Shown in pieces: positions 42,662 to 51,075 of a stretch of 56,541 nucleotides of DNA (positions are counted from its first letter, which is position 1; every line of letters starts with the position of its first letter). Source of the stretch: Streptomyces sp. Ru62. Its GTDB lineage: Bacteria > Actinomycetota > Actinomycetes > Streptomycetales > Streptomycetaceae. The position numbers and the translations under genes are program-made. The stretch covers positions 1-56,541 of the forward strand of contig NZ_PQSU01000047.1 of assembly GCF_002920615.1 (NCBI RefSeq). Direction: 5' to 3'. The notes under the pieces were generated by a model. It was not told where the DNA came from. It worked only from the letters and a program-made list of their open reading frames with translations, and did no database searches.

Positions 42662-44395
42662 ATGTCGAAAACGGTGGCCGACGGCCTGTGGGAGATGCTG
42701 GTCAGCGCGGGTGTACGGCGCTGCTACGGCATCGTCGGCGACGCACTGAACCCGGTGGTGGACGCGATGCGCCGCAATGGCCAGGTCGACTTCGTGCACG
42801 TGCGCAACGAGGAGTTCGGCGTCTTCGCCGCGGTCGCGGAGGCGAAACTGACGGGGCATCCGGTAGCCGTGTGCGGGACGGCAGGCCCAGGGGTGGCACA
42901 CCTGATCAACGGCATGCTGGACGCCTTGAAGGAGAAGGTGCCCGTCATCGTCCTGGCCGGCGACACCGAAACCGGCCTGATGGACAGCGATACCGTCGAG
43001 GAGCTGAACCCGTACCGGTTCTTCGCGTCCGCGGCGGTCTACGTGGGCCGGCTGGTCAATCCCGGCCAGCTCCGCACCGTCGTGACCTCGGCGGTGACGG
43101 CCGCGGTGACCCGGGGCGGCCCCGCGGTCGTCGCACTGCCCGGTGACATCGCGGCGGCCCGCGCACCGAAGGACCGCTACGAGATCCGGCTGCCCCGGCC
43201 GGTCCGCACACCGGCCGGAGCGGAGGACCTCGCCGCCATGGCCGAGCTGATCAACGCGGCGGGCACGGTGGCGGTCTTCGGCGGCCAGGGCTGCGCCGGG
43301 GCGCACGCGGAGGTGACGGCGCTGGCCGGAAAACTTGGCGCACCGGTCGGCTACTCCCTCAAGGGCAAGCAGTTCCTCGAACACGACAACGCGAACGCGG
43401 TCGGCATGACCGGTCTCCTCGGCTACGGCGGCTGCCATCACGCGCTGCAGCACGCGGACGTGCTGCTGATGCTCGGCACCGACTTCCCGTTCAGCAGCTT
43501 CTTGCCACACGGCGGGACCAGGATCATCCAGGTCGACCACGAACCGGAGCGGCTCGGCAGACGCGTACCGGTCGACCTGGCCGTGGCAGGCGACGTACGG
43601 GCGACCGTGGCCGCGCTGCTGCCACTGGTCGCACCGAGGTCCGACGGCGGGTTCCTGGCCCGCTGTGTGGAGGAGACCGAGCGGTTCCACCGCAGGATGC
43701 GGCACTACGCGGAGAAAGGGCCGTGGATCAGACCCATCAGGCCGGAGTACCTCGCCACCGTCCTCAGCGACCTCGCCGACGAGGACGCGCTGTTCTTCGC
43801 GGACACCGGCACCCCTGTCATCTGGGCGGCCCGGCACATCAGGTACGGGCCGCAGAGGCGGCTGTTCGGATCGTTCTCGTGGGCATCTATGGCCACCGCT
43901 TCACCCGGCGCGTTCGGAGCGCAACTGGCCTTTCCCGGACGACAGACGATCGCGCTGTGCGGCGACGGCGGGTTCACCATGCTCGCACTCGGCGACCTGC
44001 TCACGGAGGTACAGCGCCGACTGCCCGTCGTCCACATCGTGCTGAACAACAGCGGCCTGGACTTCGTCAAGATCGAGCAACAGGAAGCCGGCTTGGTCCC
44101 GTTCGGGACCGACTTCGCCAACCCGGACTTCGCCGCCGTCGCCGAGGCCATGGGCGCCAAGGGCATCCGCATCGAAGACCCCGCCGACGTGGCGGACGGC
44201 CTCGCGGCCGCGCTGTCCCACACCGGCGGCCCGGTCGTCGTCGACGTCCTCGTCGACCCCTACGCCCTCGCGGTCCCCGCACACGTCCCCGCCGGCACAG
44301 CCGCCGGATTCACGCTCAGCGCGGCACGGCAGATCCTCGCCGGCCGCCTCGACGACGTCATCGACAGCGCCACCCACAACGCCCGAATCATCTGA
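42662..44395 (+). CDS. Thiamine-diphosphate enzyme, pyruvate oxidase/dehydrogenase (PoxB)-like
   Basis: ATG at 42662, GAGCGGAG upstream. The 577-aa protein shows the full ThDP order: N-terminal PYR domain with catalytic Glu50 in HVRNEEFGVFAAVAEA, central FAD/NAD-type domain (VAVFGGQGCAGAHAEVTALA, MLGTDFPFSSFLP), and C-terminal PP domain with GDGGFTMLALGDLL (about 433) and LNNSGLDFVKIEQQE. It lacks acetolactate-synthase-specific tail features, so pyruvate:quinone oxidoreductase or pyruvate oxidase is favoured; both yield acetate. Next to HdeD and a catalase-like gene this fits an oxygen or acid-stress theme (inference). Confidence 0.82.
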   Translation: MSKTVADGLWEMLVSAGVRRCYGIVGDALNPVVDAMRRNGQVDFVHVRNEEFGVFAAVAEAKLTGHPVAVCGTAGPGVAHLINGMLDALKEKVPVIVLAGDTETGLMDSDTVEELNPYRFFASAAVYVGRLVNPGQLRTVVTSAVTAAVTRGGPAVVALPGDIAAARAPKDRYEIRLPRPVRTPAGAEDLAAMAELINAAGTVAVFGGQGCAGAHAEVTALAGKLGAPVGYSLKGKQFLEHDNANAVGMTGLLGYGGCHHALQHADVLLMLGTDFPFSSFLPHGGTRIIQVDHEPERLGRRVPVDLAVAGDVRATVAALLPLVAPRSDGGFLARCVEETERFHRRMRHYAEKGPWIRPIRPEYLATVLSDLADEDALFFADTGTPVIWAARHIRYGPQRRLFGSFSWASMATASPGAFGAQLAFPGRQTIALCGDGGFTMLALGDLLTEVQRRLPVVHIVLNNSGLDFVKIEQQEAGLVPFGTDFANPDFAAVAEAMGAKGIRIEDPADVADGLAAALSHTGGPVVVDVLVDPYALAVPAHVPAGTAAGFTLSAARQILAGRLDDVIDSATHNARII

Positions 44396-44426
44396 ACGGC
44401 CGCCCGGTCGACGGAGGAGACGCCCC

Positions 44427-45470
44427 ATGACAGACAGCCACGATTCCCCGCCGAACGCACCGGACGCGACGCCCGGCGACTGGCGCGAGATCTACCACGG
44501 CGGCTCACCGGAGGCCGAGGAGGCCCACTTCCGTGACCTGGCGGACATCATCGTCAGCGTCCAGCGGACCAACAAGCGGAAATCCGGCACGCAGGTCTCC
44601 CGCCGCACGTTCCACGCCAAGATCGTCGTCGGTGTGGACAACGCCGAAATCGCCTTCCGGACCGATCTGCCCGCCGACCTGTGGGCCGGAGACTTCACCG
44701 CCGGGGCCCGGCTGCCGGCCGTCGTCCGGCTGTCCAACGCCAGCGGCACCGTCCGGCCCGACAGCAGCCCCGACCTCCGCGGCGCGGCACTGAAGCTGAC
44801 TCTCCCCGGTGGCGGCGAACACGACCTCCTCATGACCAGCTATCCAGTCTCCCACGCCCGCGACGCCACCCAGTTCGTGGAGATCGCGAGGATCGGCGCC
44901 GGACCCAAACCCCTGGTCCTGCCCCGCATGCTGGCGAGGCTCGGCCCTTCGGAGACCACTCGCGTCCTCCGCAACCTCAGGCAGGCCAACCGTCCCTCGC
45001 CCGGCCTGGCCCTGGAGTCCTACTGGAGCCGCGGGGCCGTCCTGTGGGGCGACACAGGCCCCGTCAGGTTCCGCCTCAGCCCACTCGGCCCACTCGACGG
45101 CCCCGCCCCGGCGTCCAACCCGCCGCCGGACCCGGTCGACGGCCTCCAGGCCGACTTCGCCGCCCGGCTGAGCGACGCGTCGGTCCGGTTCGCCCTGCAC
45201 ATCCAGAAGTACGTCAGCGAGAGGCTGACACCGATCGAGGACGGGGCGGTCGAATGGAAGGAGAGCGATTCGCCCTGGCTCGCCGTGGCCACCCTGACGA
45301 TTCCCGCCCAGAACACCCTCGACGCGAAGGGCCGGGCCACCCGCGACCACGTCGACACTCTCGCCTTCAACCCTTGGCACGCCCCGGCAAAGTTCCGCCC
45401 CCTCGGCAACCTCAACCGCGCCCGCCGCACGGTCTACGCGGCCAGCGCCAGGGAGTGGCACGCCCGGTAG
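44427..45470 (+). CDS. Catalase-like heme-fold protein, 347 aa
   Basis: ATG at 44427 follows GACGGAGGAG, 31 bases after the ThDP gene stop, so the two are co-transcribed. The protein has the catalase-like start RRTFHAKIVVGVDN (His aligned with the distal His), LPAVVRLSNASGTVRPDSSP and DLRGAALKLTLPGGGEHDLL, and a C-terminal FNPWHAPAKFRPLGNLNRAR. It is shorter than true catalases (about 480 aa) and the proximal Tyr motif is not clear, so it belongs with the catalase-related proteins of uncertain activity. Downstream lies a transposon-rich area. Confidence 0.75.
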   Translation: MTDSHDSPPNAPDATPGDWREIYHGGSPEAEEAHFRDLADIIVSVQRTNKRKSGTQVSRRTFHAKIVVGVDNAEIAFRTDLPADLWAGDFTAGARLPAVVRLSNASGTVRPDSSPDLRGAALKLTLPGGGEHDLLMTSYPVSHARDATQFVEIARIGAGPKPLVLPRMLARLGPSETTRVLRNLRQANRPSPGLALESYWSRGAVLWGDTGPVRFRLSPLGPLDGPAPASNPPPDPVDGLQADFAARLSDASVRFALHIQKYVSERLTPIEDGAVEWKESDSPWLAVATLTIPAQNTLDAKGRATRDHVDTLAFNPWHAPAKFRPLGNLNRARRTVYAASAREWHAR

Positions 45471-45584
45471 CGGGTGCGCCGAGTCCCGACCCGCCCTGCC
45501 CTCCTCCACATGCCGATCGACGGCACGGGGCGGCTCGGATCACCCATGGGGGGCGGCCCGGCCGCCCGTCCGGCCGCGTTGATG

Positions 45585-45690
45585 TTGCCGACTCCCGGGG
45601 CTCCGATCTGCTGAAACGGTGCACAAACCGCTCATGCACGGCTTCCAGTTCACCCGCCCACACCCTGACATCAGCAAGGTCCCCATCCAT
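45585..45690 (-). pseudogene. IS701/IS4-type transposase, N-terminal stump
   Basis: Minus-strand MDGDLADVRVWAGELEAVHE and RFVHRFSRSEPRESA match the start of IS701-type transposases (W-x-x-x-L-x-x-x-H-x-R-x-x-x-R-F-x-R-x-E-P-R). After about 35 codons the sequence changes. It lies 58 bases outside the complete IS701 element and has a different sequence from it. Confidence 0.5.
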
Positions 45691-45747
45691 AACCACACCA
45701 ACGACCAACCTGGCCACCAGTCACGGCAAACACCGTTGCAGTACTAG

Positions 45748-45879
45748 TACTCCAGCAGCACTTTGACGTTTTCCCTGTTCAGGAGCGGTCTGGGTGAGTG
45801 TAGAGGGCTGATGGCCGGCCTGTGATCTCTTTCCCGGGCCTCCCCTCGACCGTGTGCAGCCGCCGCTGATAGTGGCAGC
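45748..45879. repeat. Left 132-bp terminal inverted repeat
   Basis: Begins TACTCCAGCAGCACTTTGAC and ends AGTGGCAGC. Confidence 0.88.
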
Positions 45880-45921
45880 GGCGGGCGACGGCTTGGCGTC
45901 GTCTGCGCCAGTGTGACCATC

Positions 45922-47163
45922 TCAGTGCGCGTGCGCTGATGAGGTGCTGGTGAACGGCGAGGGGTGGGTGGCCAGTTGCCAGGAGCCGCCGAACTTCTGC
46001 CACGGTGAGGGGCGCCAGGCAGGAACCGTTTCTGCTGCCCCTTTTGCCGCGGCGTCGGCGGCCATGACGGCCAGGAAGGCATGCGCCAGTATGGCCAGGG
46101 TGATGTGCCGCATCCAGCCGGTGTAGCGGCGGACTTCGTACTGGTCGAGGCCGCACTCGTTCTTGGCGGCCTGGAAGGCTTCCTCGATGGCCCAGCGCGT
46201 CCCGGCGACACGGACCAGGTGCTCGACCGTGGTGCCGAGTGGTGCGTAGGCGAGGTAGTAGGCGATCTCGTCGGGCTTGCTGATGCTGCGTCGGGCCAGT
46301 GCCCACCGCTGGTGGGTGGGCATCTCGCCGTCGAAGTCCTCGATGGCCGTGATCTGCAGGGCCGCCCAGTGGTAGACGCGTGGGCCCTTCGCGCCGTTCC
46401 CGCACTAACGTCGCTCCCACGCTTCGCCGGGGGCCTGGGAGAAGAGGTGATCGATGCGTCCGAAGTTCGGCACCTGCTGTGACTTGGGGACCGCGAGGAC
46501 ATAGCCCAGGCCGGTCTCCTCCAGCATGCGGCGCAGCCGCCACTCCTGGCCGTAGGCCGCGTCCGCGGTCACCCAGGCGATCGGCAGCGGCGAGGCGATA
46601 GCCCGCAGCACCATGGCCTTGGCCAGGTCGGGTTTGGTGGCGAAGGTCCGCTGCTCGGGGATATGGGCGGCGCGGCAGCGGTCGCGGTCGTCGGTCCAGG
46701 ACTTGGGCAGGTACAACTCGCGGTCCACCAGGGCGCGTCCGCGTGTGGTGGCGTAGGCGGCGAACACGCCGATCTGGCAGTTCTCGGTGCGGCCGGCGGT
46801 GCCGGAGTACTGGCGCTGCACGCCGGCCGAGGTGGTGCCCTTCTTGAGGAATCCGGTGTCGTCGAGGATGAGGATGCCGTCGGGCTCGCCGAGCCGTTCG
46901 GCTACGTAGTGCTGGAGGTCGTCGCGGAGTTCGTCGGCGTCCCAGCGGGCGCCGTTGAGGAGCCGCTGGAGGCGGTCGGGGGTGCGGTGTCCGGCGTATT
47001 CGGCCAGCTGCCAGCCATTTTTGCGGCCGACCGGGCCCAGTAGTCCGCGGATGTAGTCACGCATCCGGCGGCGCGGCTCGACGCGCCTGAAGCGGTGGCC
47101 GGTACGCAGGAGCAGTTCCTCGAGTTCGTCGTTCCAGATCTCAACTGCACGCTCGTCGATCAC
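45922..47163 (-). pseudogene. IS701-family transposase interrupted by an in-frame TAG
   Basis: GTG at 47161-47163 starts VIDERAVEIWNDELEELLLR. The N-terminal part carries RMRDYIRGLLGPVGRKNGWQ, the first catalytic Asp in GILILDDTGFLKKG and the second near WVTADAAYGQEW; after APGEAWERR a TAG at 46405-46407 stops the frame, but the same frame continues CGNGAKGPRVYHWAALQ to RWALARRSISKPDEIAYYLA and the third acidic residue in GTRWAIEEAFQAAKNECGLD. In relatives a Ser codon stands at this place, so TCG to TAG is likely. 414 codons in all. Inactive unless the stop is suppressed or miscalled. Confidence 0.85.
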
Positions 47164-47183
47164 GTCGGGAGGCTGCCCGGACT

Positions 47184-47315
47184 GCTGCCACTATCAGCGG
47201 CGGCTGCACACGATCGAGGGGAGGCCCGGGAAAGAGATCACAGGCCGGCCATCAGCCCTCTACACTCACCCAGACCGCTCCTGAACAGGGAAAACGTCAA
47301 AGTGCTGCTGGAGTA
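47184..47315. repeat. Right 132-bp terminal inverted repeat
   Basis: Reverse complement of the left repeat; single difference in CGATCGTG/CGACCGTG. Its inner end stops 20 bases before the transposase start. Confidence 0.88.
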
Positions 47316-47500
47316 CTAGTCCTCGATGACGGCGCGCTGGCGGCGGCCCAGGAGGTCCTCCTCCAGTTCGTCCAGGGGGCAACATCTTCACGTTGATGCT
47401 CAGCATCGGACAGCGGATGCCGTACCGTGGCCGGACGTTCTCGTCGTAGTCGGTGACCGCCTCGACGGCCCAGTCCATCACCGACAGCACGTTCCGCCGC
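47316..47500 (-). pseudogene. Unidentified gene, 3' end cut by the IS701 element
   Basis: Minus-strand residues SVMDWAVEAVTDYDENVRPR and YGIRCPMLSINVKM followed, after a frame change, by CPLDELEEDLLGRRQRAVIE and D run straight into the CTAG target site, which supplies a TAG stop. I do not recognise the protein. Coding quality is good, so the IS insertion probably disrupted a once real gene. Confidence 0.4.
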
Positions 47501-47546
47501 CGTGGTGGCTGGCACTTCTTCGCCTTGCCATGGCGGAGGTTGAGCG

Positions 47547-47804
47547 TGGCGTCTCGCCGAGCTGCTGGTCGCGGCCGGGTCGGGGCACCCGTGGGAGGGT
47601 CTGCGGTTCACGGCGCCGTGGTCACGGGCACCGCTCGACGTCATCCTCGTCGAGCCCGATCTGGTCGCCGAGATGGAAGTGGATACTGCCCAGGAGCGAG
47701 GAGCCTGGCGGCACCCGGTGCGGTTCGCGCGGCTCCGAGAGGACATGGCACCGCAGGACGTCCCCGCTTTCGGGCAGGGGACTGTACCGCCGGCCGCTGG
47801 GTGA
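47547..47804 (+). pseudogene. ATP-dependent DNA ligase, C-terminal remnant
   Basis: The frame reads WRLAELLVAAGSGHPWEGLR, APLDVILVEPDLVAEMEVDT, RHPVRFARLREDMAPQDVPA and FG before a TGA at 47802-47804. This is the OB-fold end of actinobacterial ATP-dependent ligases of the LigC/LigD type, with the V-x-P-x-L-V-A-E-V and R-H-P-V-R-F-x-R-x-R-x-D motifs. A stop at 47541 cuts it off from any adenylation domain. About 85 codons remain; the piece lacks an ATG long enough to be called automatically. Confidence 0.72.
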
Positions 47805-47991
47805 CCGCGACCGTCAGCCGGCCGGCCCAGTGGGGGAGCGCCCTCGGCTGCCTGGCGCTTTACGCCTCACCACCTGAGCATGACTCCATTCAGGCGGCCG
47901 CCTTGCCCACCAGGTGCCGGCATCGACTGCATGACCCGACTCAATCAGGCGTTCGATTTATCGCGCGTGGTGGGACTCGTAGGCTTCCCGG

Positions 47992-48630
47992 GTGATTGAG
48001 ACCATCGTGTTCGACGTCGGCGAGACGATCACCCGTGACGACCGCTACTGGGGTGCCTGGGCTGACTGGCTCGGAGTACCCCGTCACACCCTGTCTGCCC
48101 TGGTCGGTGCCGTCGTTGCTCAGGGCCGGGACAACGCCGAGGCGCTGAGGCTCGTACGCCCGGGCATCGACGTCGCGGCCGAGTACCGTGCCCGGGAGGC
48201 GGCTTGCTGCGGCGAGCACCTGGACGAGGATGACCTGTACGACGACGTCCGCCCGGCGTTCAGTGCTCTGCGTCGGGCAGGTGTCCGGGTCGTCGTCGCG
48301 GGAAATCAGACCGCTCGCGCAGGCCAGCTTCTGCGGGGTCTTGATCTGCCCGCGGACCTGATCGTCACATCGGGGGAGTGGGGCGTGGCCAAGCCCCAGC
48401 CGGAATTCTTTCAGCGGGTCGTTGAGGTCGCGGAGGCGCCGGCCGACCGCGTCCTCTACGTGGGCGACCATCCCGCCAACGACGTGTACCCGGCGAAGTC
48501 GGCCGGGCTGCGCACGGCGCATCTGCGGCGCGGCCCCTGGGGGAATCTGTGGGCTGACGCGCCCGAGACGGTTGCCGCGGCCGACTGGCGGATCGGTGGG
48601 CTGATGGAGCTGGTCGGCATCGTCCGCTGA
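47992..48630 (+). CDS. HAD-superfamily hydrolase, 212 aa
   Basis: GTG at 47992 begins IETIVFDVGETITRDD: Asp8 is the nucleophile and Gly10 stands where phosphatases have a second Asp, as in the dehalogenase-like subgroup. Motif II is VVVAGNQTARA, motif III Lys in EWGVAKPQPEFF (about 134) and motif IV GDHPANDVYPAKSAGLRTAH. The cap is helical (residues 18-80). No ribosome-binding site is evident. Probably a small-molecule phosphatase or dehalogenase. A terminator separates it from the XRE gene. Confidence 0.82.
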   Translation: MIETIVFDVGETITRDDRYWGAWADWLGVPRHTLSALVGAVVAQGRDNAEALRLVRPGIDVAAEYRAREAACCGEHLDEDDLYDDVRPAFSALRRAGVRVVVAGNQTARAGQLLRGLDLPADLIVTSGEWGVAKPQPEFFQRVVEVAEAPADRVLYVGDHPANDVYPAKSAGLRTAHLRRGPWGNLWADAPETVAAADWRIGGLMELVGIVR

Positions 48631-48640
48631 CAACAGTGAT

Positions 48641-48667
48641 GCGGCCCCGTCGAGTTGGCGGGGCCGC
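48641..48667. terminator. Hairpin terminator after HAD gene
   Basis: Arms GCGGCCCCG (48641-48649) and CGGGGCCGC (48659-48667), 9-nt loop, then TTT. Ten bases after the HAD stop. Confidence 0.65.
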
Positions 48668-48729
48668 TTTGGGGGCGCGCTGTGTCCTGCACGGGTAGCG
48701 TTCGGAGTGGATGCCCGAACGGAGACAGT

Positions 48730-49917
48730 ATGCCCGCACAACCCGATGGGGGAGTAGGCCGGCGGATCGCCTACTACCGGAGCGTTGTCCGTCCCAAGAT
48801 GACTCAGGCTGAGCTGGCCACCGCGGCCTGCGTCGCGCTGGGTACGATCCGCAAGATCGAGCGCGGCGAGCGGGGTGTCACTGACGACACCCTTCAGGCG
48901 ATCGCCGATGCGCTCGGCGTCGATCCGTCCCACCTGCGCGCCGACCGCGGTCCAGCTCTCTCGCAGGCGCGGGAAGGTCTTCCGGCGCTGTCGGCGGCCA
49001 TTGCAGCGTACGACTGCCCCGAGGACGGCCCGGTGCGCCCGGTGGCTGACCTTCGGTCCGCTGTGGATGCGGCGGAACGCTGGCGCCTGAGCGCCCAGTA
49101 CACGCGCATCGTCCGCGACCTTCCGGATCTGCTCGCCGAGCTGGCCCGTGCCCACGAGGGGGCGAGGGGCGCTGACCGCGCTGAGCTGGCCCGGCTCCTG
49201 GTCAGCGCCTATCGCTCCGCTGACGCGGCCGCCTACAAGCTCGGGGCTCACGACTTGTCGGCCCGCCTGGTCGAACTCATGCGCTGGGCCGCGGCGGATG
49301 CCGGCGACCCGCTGCTGTCCGCGTCCGTCGCCTACGTCCGTACGGAGACGTTCTTCGCCGCACACGCACACGCCGCAGGCCTGCGCGCCCTGCAACAGGC
49401 CATCGACGCGGCCCCGGCGCCGCTGACCGCCGCCGAACGCGCGGCCCGAGGATCGCTGCATATGAGGGCCGCGGTCATCGCCGGACGAGCCAAGGACGCG
49501 GACGCGGCCACCGAGCACATCGGCGAGGCCAAGCAACTCGCCGAGGCCGTCCAGGAGGACGTCTACCACGGCACCGCCTTCGGCCCTGACTCGGTCCGCA
49601 TTCACCGGGTGTCCGTGGCGGTCAGCCTCGGCGGTCACCACGTCGGCGACGCCCTGGACATCTCACATGAGTGGAAGCCCCCCACGAATCTGCCCGCGGA
49701 GCGCCGGTCCGGCTTCTACATCGAGCTGGCGCGGGCGCAGCTGTGGGCCGGCATGCCCGATGGCGCGTTCGAGTCTCTCAAGGTCGCCAGGAAGATCGCG
49801 CCTCAGCACACCCGAGACCACCCTTGGGTACGAGAGGACGCATCAAAGTTGCGGCGTCTGAGGCGAGCCGACTCAGAGACGCTGACCGCGTTCGCCGAGT
49901 GGTGCTCTGCAACCTGA
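48730..49917 (+). CDS. XRE-family regulator with helical (TPR-like) C-terminal domain
   Basis: ATG at 48730 follows CGGAGAC; the upstream GTG at 48655 is inside the terminator and is rejected. Residues 10-65 form an XRE helix-turn-helix (PKMTQAELATAACVALGTIR, KIERGERGVTDDTLQAIADA). The remaining 320 residues are helical repeats (LLAELARAHEGARGADRAEL, ARLVELMRWAAADAGDPLLS, ALQQAIDAAPAPLTAAERAA), as in Streptomyces peptide- or ligand-sensing regulators. It heads a set of small overlapping genes and a broken radical SAM gene, so it probably controls them. Confidence 0.85.
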   Translation: MPAQPDGGVGRRIAYYRSVVRPKMTQAELATAACVALGTIRKIERGERGVTDDTLQAIADALGVDPSHLRADRGPALSQAREGLPALSAAIAAYDCPEDGPVRPVADLRSAVDAAERWRLSAQYTRIVRDLPDLLAELARAHEGARGADRAELARLLVSAYRSADAAAYKLGAHDLSARLVELMRWAAADAGDPLLSASVAYVRTETFFAAHAHAAGLRALQQAIDAAPAPLTAAERAARGSLHMRAAVIAGRAKDADAATEHIGEAKQLAEAVQEDVYHGTAFGPDSVRIHRVSVAVSLGGHHVGDALDISHEWKPPTNLPAERRSGFYIELARAQLWAGMPDGAFESLKVARKIAPQHTRDHPWVREDASKLRRLRRADSETLTAFAEWCSAT

Positions 49918-50011
49918 GCGCTCCCCGCCAGGTACCCCTGAGTGGGGTACTTCTGACGTTCCCTCACCCTCACCATGTGTGCACGCGCAGGCACACAGAT
50001 GGGCACGGGGC

Positions 50012-50302
50012 ATGCAGGAAGCACGCTCGCTCACTCCCACGGTCGTTGACCGCCGGGTGAGCATCGTCCGCCTTCACGGCGAGGCGTGCTTCGACTGCGG
50101 AGCCGTGAACCGTCCCATGCGCCTGGCGGGCGAAGCGGTCGTCCTTGGGGCCACCCGTGTCTGGCAGATCCGCTCGTGCGGCTGCCGACGCGAGATGACG
50201 CAGACGCACCCTCGCCCGGCAAACGCCATGAAAGACCCGGCGGCCGCGCGAACGACCCCGGGAGTGGCCAACGCTCAAACCAGCGAGGGAGCGTCGACAT
50301 GA
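50012..50302 (+). CDS. Small Cys-containing protein, 96 aa
   Basis: ATG at 50012 begins MQEARSLTPTVVDRRVSIVR. The core LHGEACFDCGAVNRPMRLAG and WQIRSCGCRR holds two Cys pairs (CFDC and CGC), a zinc-ribbon-like layout. The last 30 residues are disordered. Such proteins recur directly after XRE regulators of this type in Streptomyces. Its stop overlaps the next start by 4 bases (ATGA), so translation is coupled. Function unknown. Confidence 0.65.
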   Translation: MQEARSLTPTVVDRRVSIVRLHGEACFDCGAVNRPMRLAGEAVVLGATRVWQIRSCGCRREMTQTHPRPANAMKDPAAARTTPGVANAQTSEGAST

Positions 50303-50508
50303 TGAACGGTACCGCCCGACCCCAGCCGAGCGCACGGGGTAGCGGGATGACGATGCGCGTCTACACCGTGGACCGCTACGGCAGGATCATCCAAGAGCGT
50401 GGCACGGTCACTGTAACGCCCGGGAATGGGCCGCTGCCGGTGATGAGCACCGCATACCCGCCGTGCGCGTGCCTTCAACATCGGTCCGGACAGGCGGTGC
50501 GCCCGTGA
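50299..50508 (+). CDS. Small protein with PPCAC motif, 69 aa, candidate precursor peptide
   Basis: ATG at 50299 overlaps the upstream stop. The product contains MRVYTVDRYGRIIQERGTVT and VTPGNGPLPVMSTAYPPCAC, ending LQHRSGQAVRP. The MRVYTV...RGTVTVTPGNG part is a conserved-looking leader-like region and the Cys-containing YPPCACLQHR a possible core or metal site. Size, Cys content and position before a radical SAM gene would fit a modified-peptide precursor, but a zinc-binding regulator is just as possible. Confidence 0.6.
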   Translation: MMNGTARPQPSARGSGMTMRVYTVDRYGRIIQERGTVTVTPGNGPLPVMSTAYPPCACLQHRSGQAVRP

Positions 50509-50888
50509 ACGCCATGGCGAAGACCAGCCGCGACGGGGCACCGGTGGACATCGCGACGATGCGCCAGACCATCGCCCTGCTGCTGCCCCACGAAACCGCG
50601 GAGCCGCCCACCGGCGAGGAGCTGGCCACGCTGACTGCCACTCTGCGCGGTCACATCGAGCTGGCCGTCCTGGAGGTCGAGCAGCTGGCCGCACGGCTTC
50701 CCGAGGACGACATCCCCCGGTACTGCGCGCGTGCATGTATCGGCGAGGCCCGGCGCAAGCTCAGCGCCCGGCCCGGCCCCGGCCCGCACGATCAGCTGCC
50801 CTACGCGCGGAAGCTGGCCCGCTCACTTCTGGCGCTGTGCGACCACTACGAGGCGCTGACCGTGCCGGCCGTCGTGCCCGCGTCGTGA
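50505..50888 (+). CDS. DUF6415-type protein, 127 aa
   Basis: GTG at 50505 overlaps the upstream stop by 4 bases (GTGA). The product is helical: DIATMRQTIALLLPHETAEP, LTATLRGHIELAVLEVEQLA, CARACIGEARRKLSARPGPG and KLARSLLALCDHYEAL. This order matches the DUF6415 proteins often annotated near natural-product or XRE-linked loci in Streptomyces. No catalytic motif. Overlaps next gene by 4 bases. Confidence 0.65.
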   Translation: MNAMAKTSRDGAPVDIATMRQTIALLLPHETAEPPTGEELATLTATLRGHIELAVLEVEQLAARLPEDDIPRYCARACIGEARRKLSARPGPGPHDQLPYARKLARSLLALCDHYEALTVPAVVPAS

Positions 50889-50971
50889 AGGCGGCCGTCG
50901 GCCTGTTCCTTTACGTGGCGGCCGTCACCGGCCCCGTCCTCGCCCTGGTGCTGGCGAGGACCCTGCACTGA
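50885..50971 (+). CDS. Tiny single-span membrane peptide, 28 aa
   Basis: GTG at 50885 overlaps the DUF6415 stop (GTGA). It reads VKAAVGLFLYVAAVTGPVLA and LVLARTLH: one transmembrane helix with a basic start. The repeated four-base overlap supports translation. It resembles small membrane peptides that act as toxins or modulators, but nothing specific can be assigned. Confidence 0.5.
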   Translation: MKAAVGLFLYVAAVTGPVLALVLARTLH

Positions 50972-51075
50972 CGCACTCCCATGGCGGCCGTTTCGGGTCA
51001 GGGCCGCACCCACATGCCCCCGTCCCGCCTGTCTCTGTCAAGAGTAGGCGGGGCGGGTCTGCTCGAAGGAGAGAG

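Larger units (their letters stand above)
45748..47315 (-). mobile_element. IS701-family element with 132-bp terminal inverted repeats and CTAG target duplication
   Basis: Flanked by CTAG at 45744-45747 and 47316-47319, which fits the YTAR target sites of IS701 elements. The first 132 bases (45748-45879) are repeated in reverse complement at 47184-47315 with one substitution and no gaps. Length is 1568 bp. The long repeats are unusual for the family, whose ends are normally about 20-30 bp. The element carries one transposase gene on the minus strand. Confidence 0.88.
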
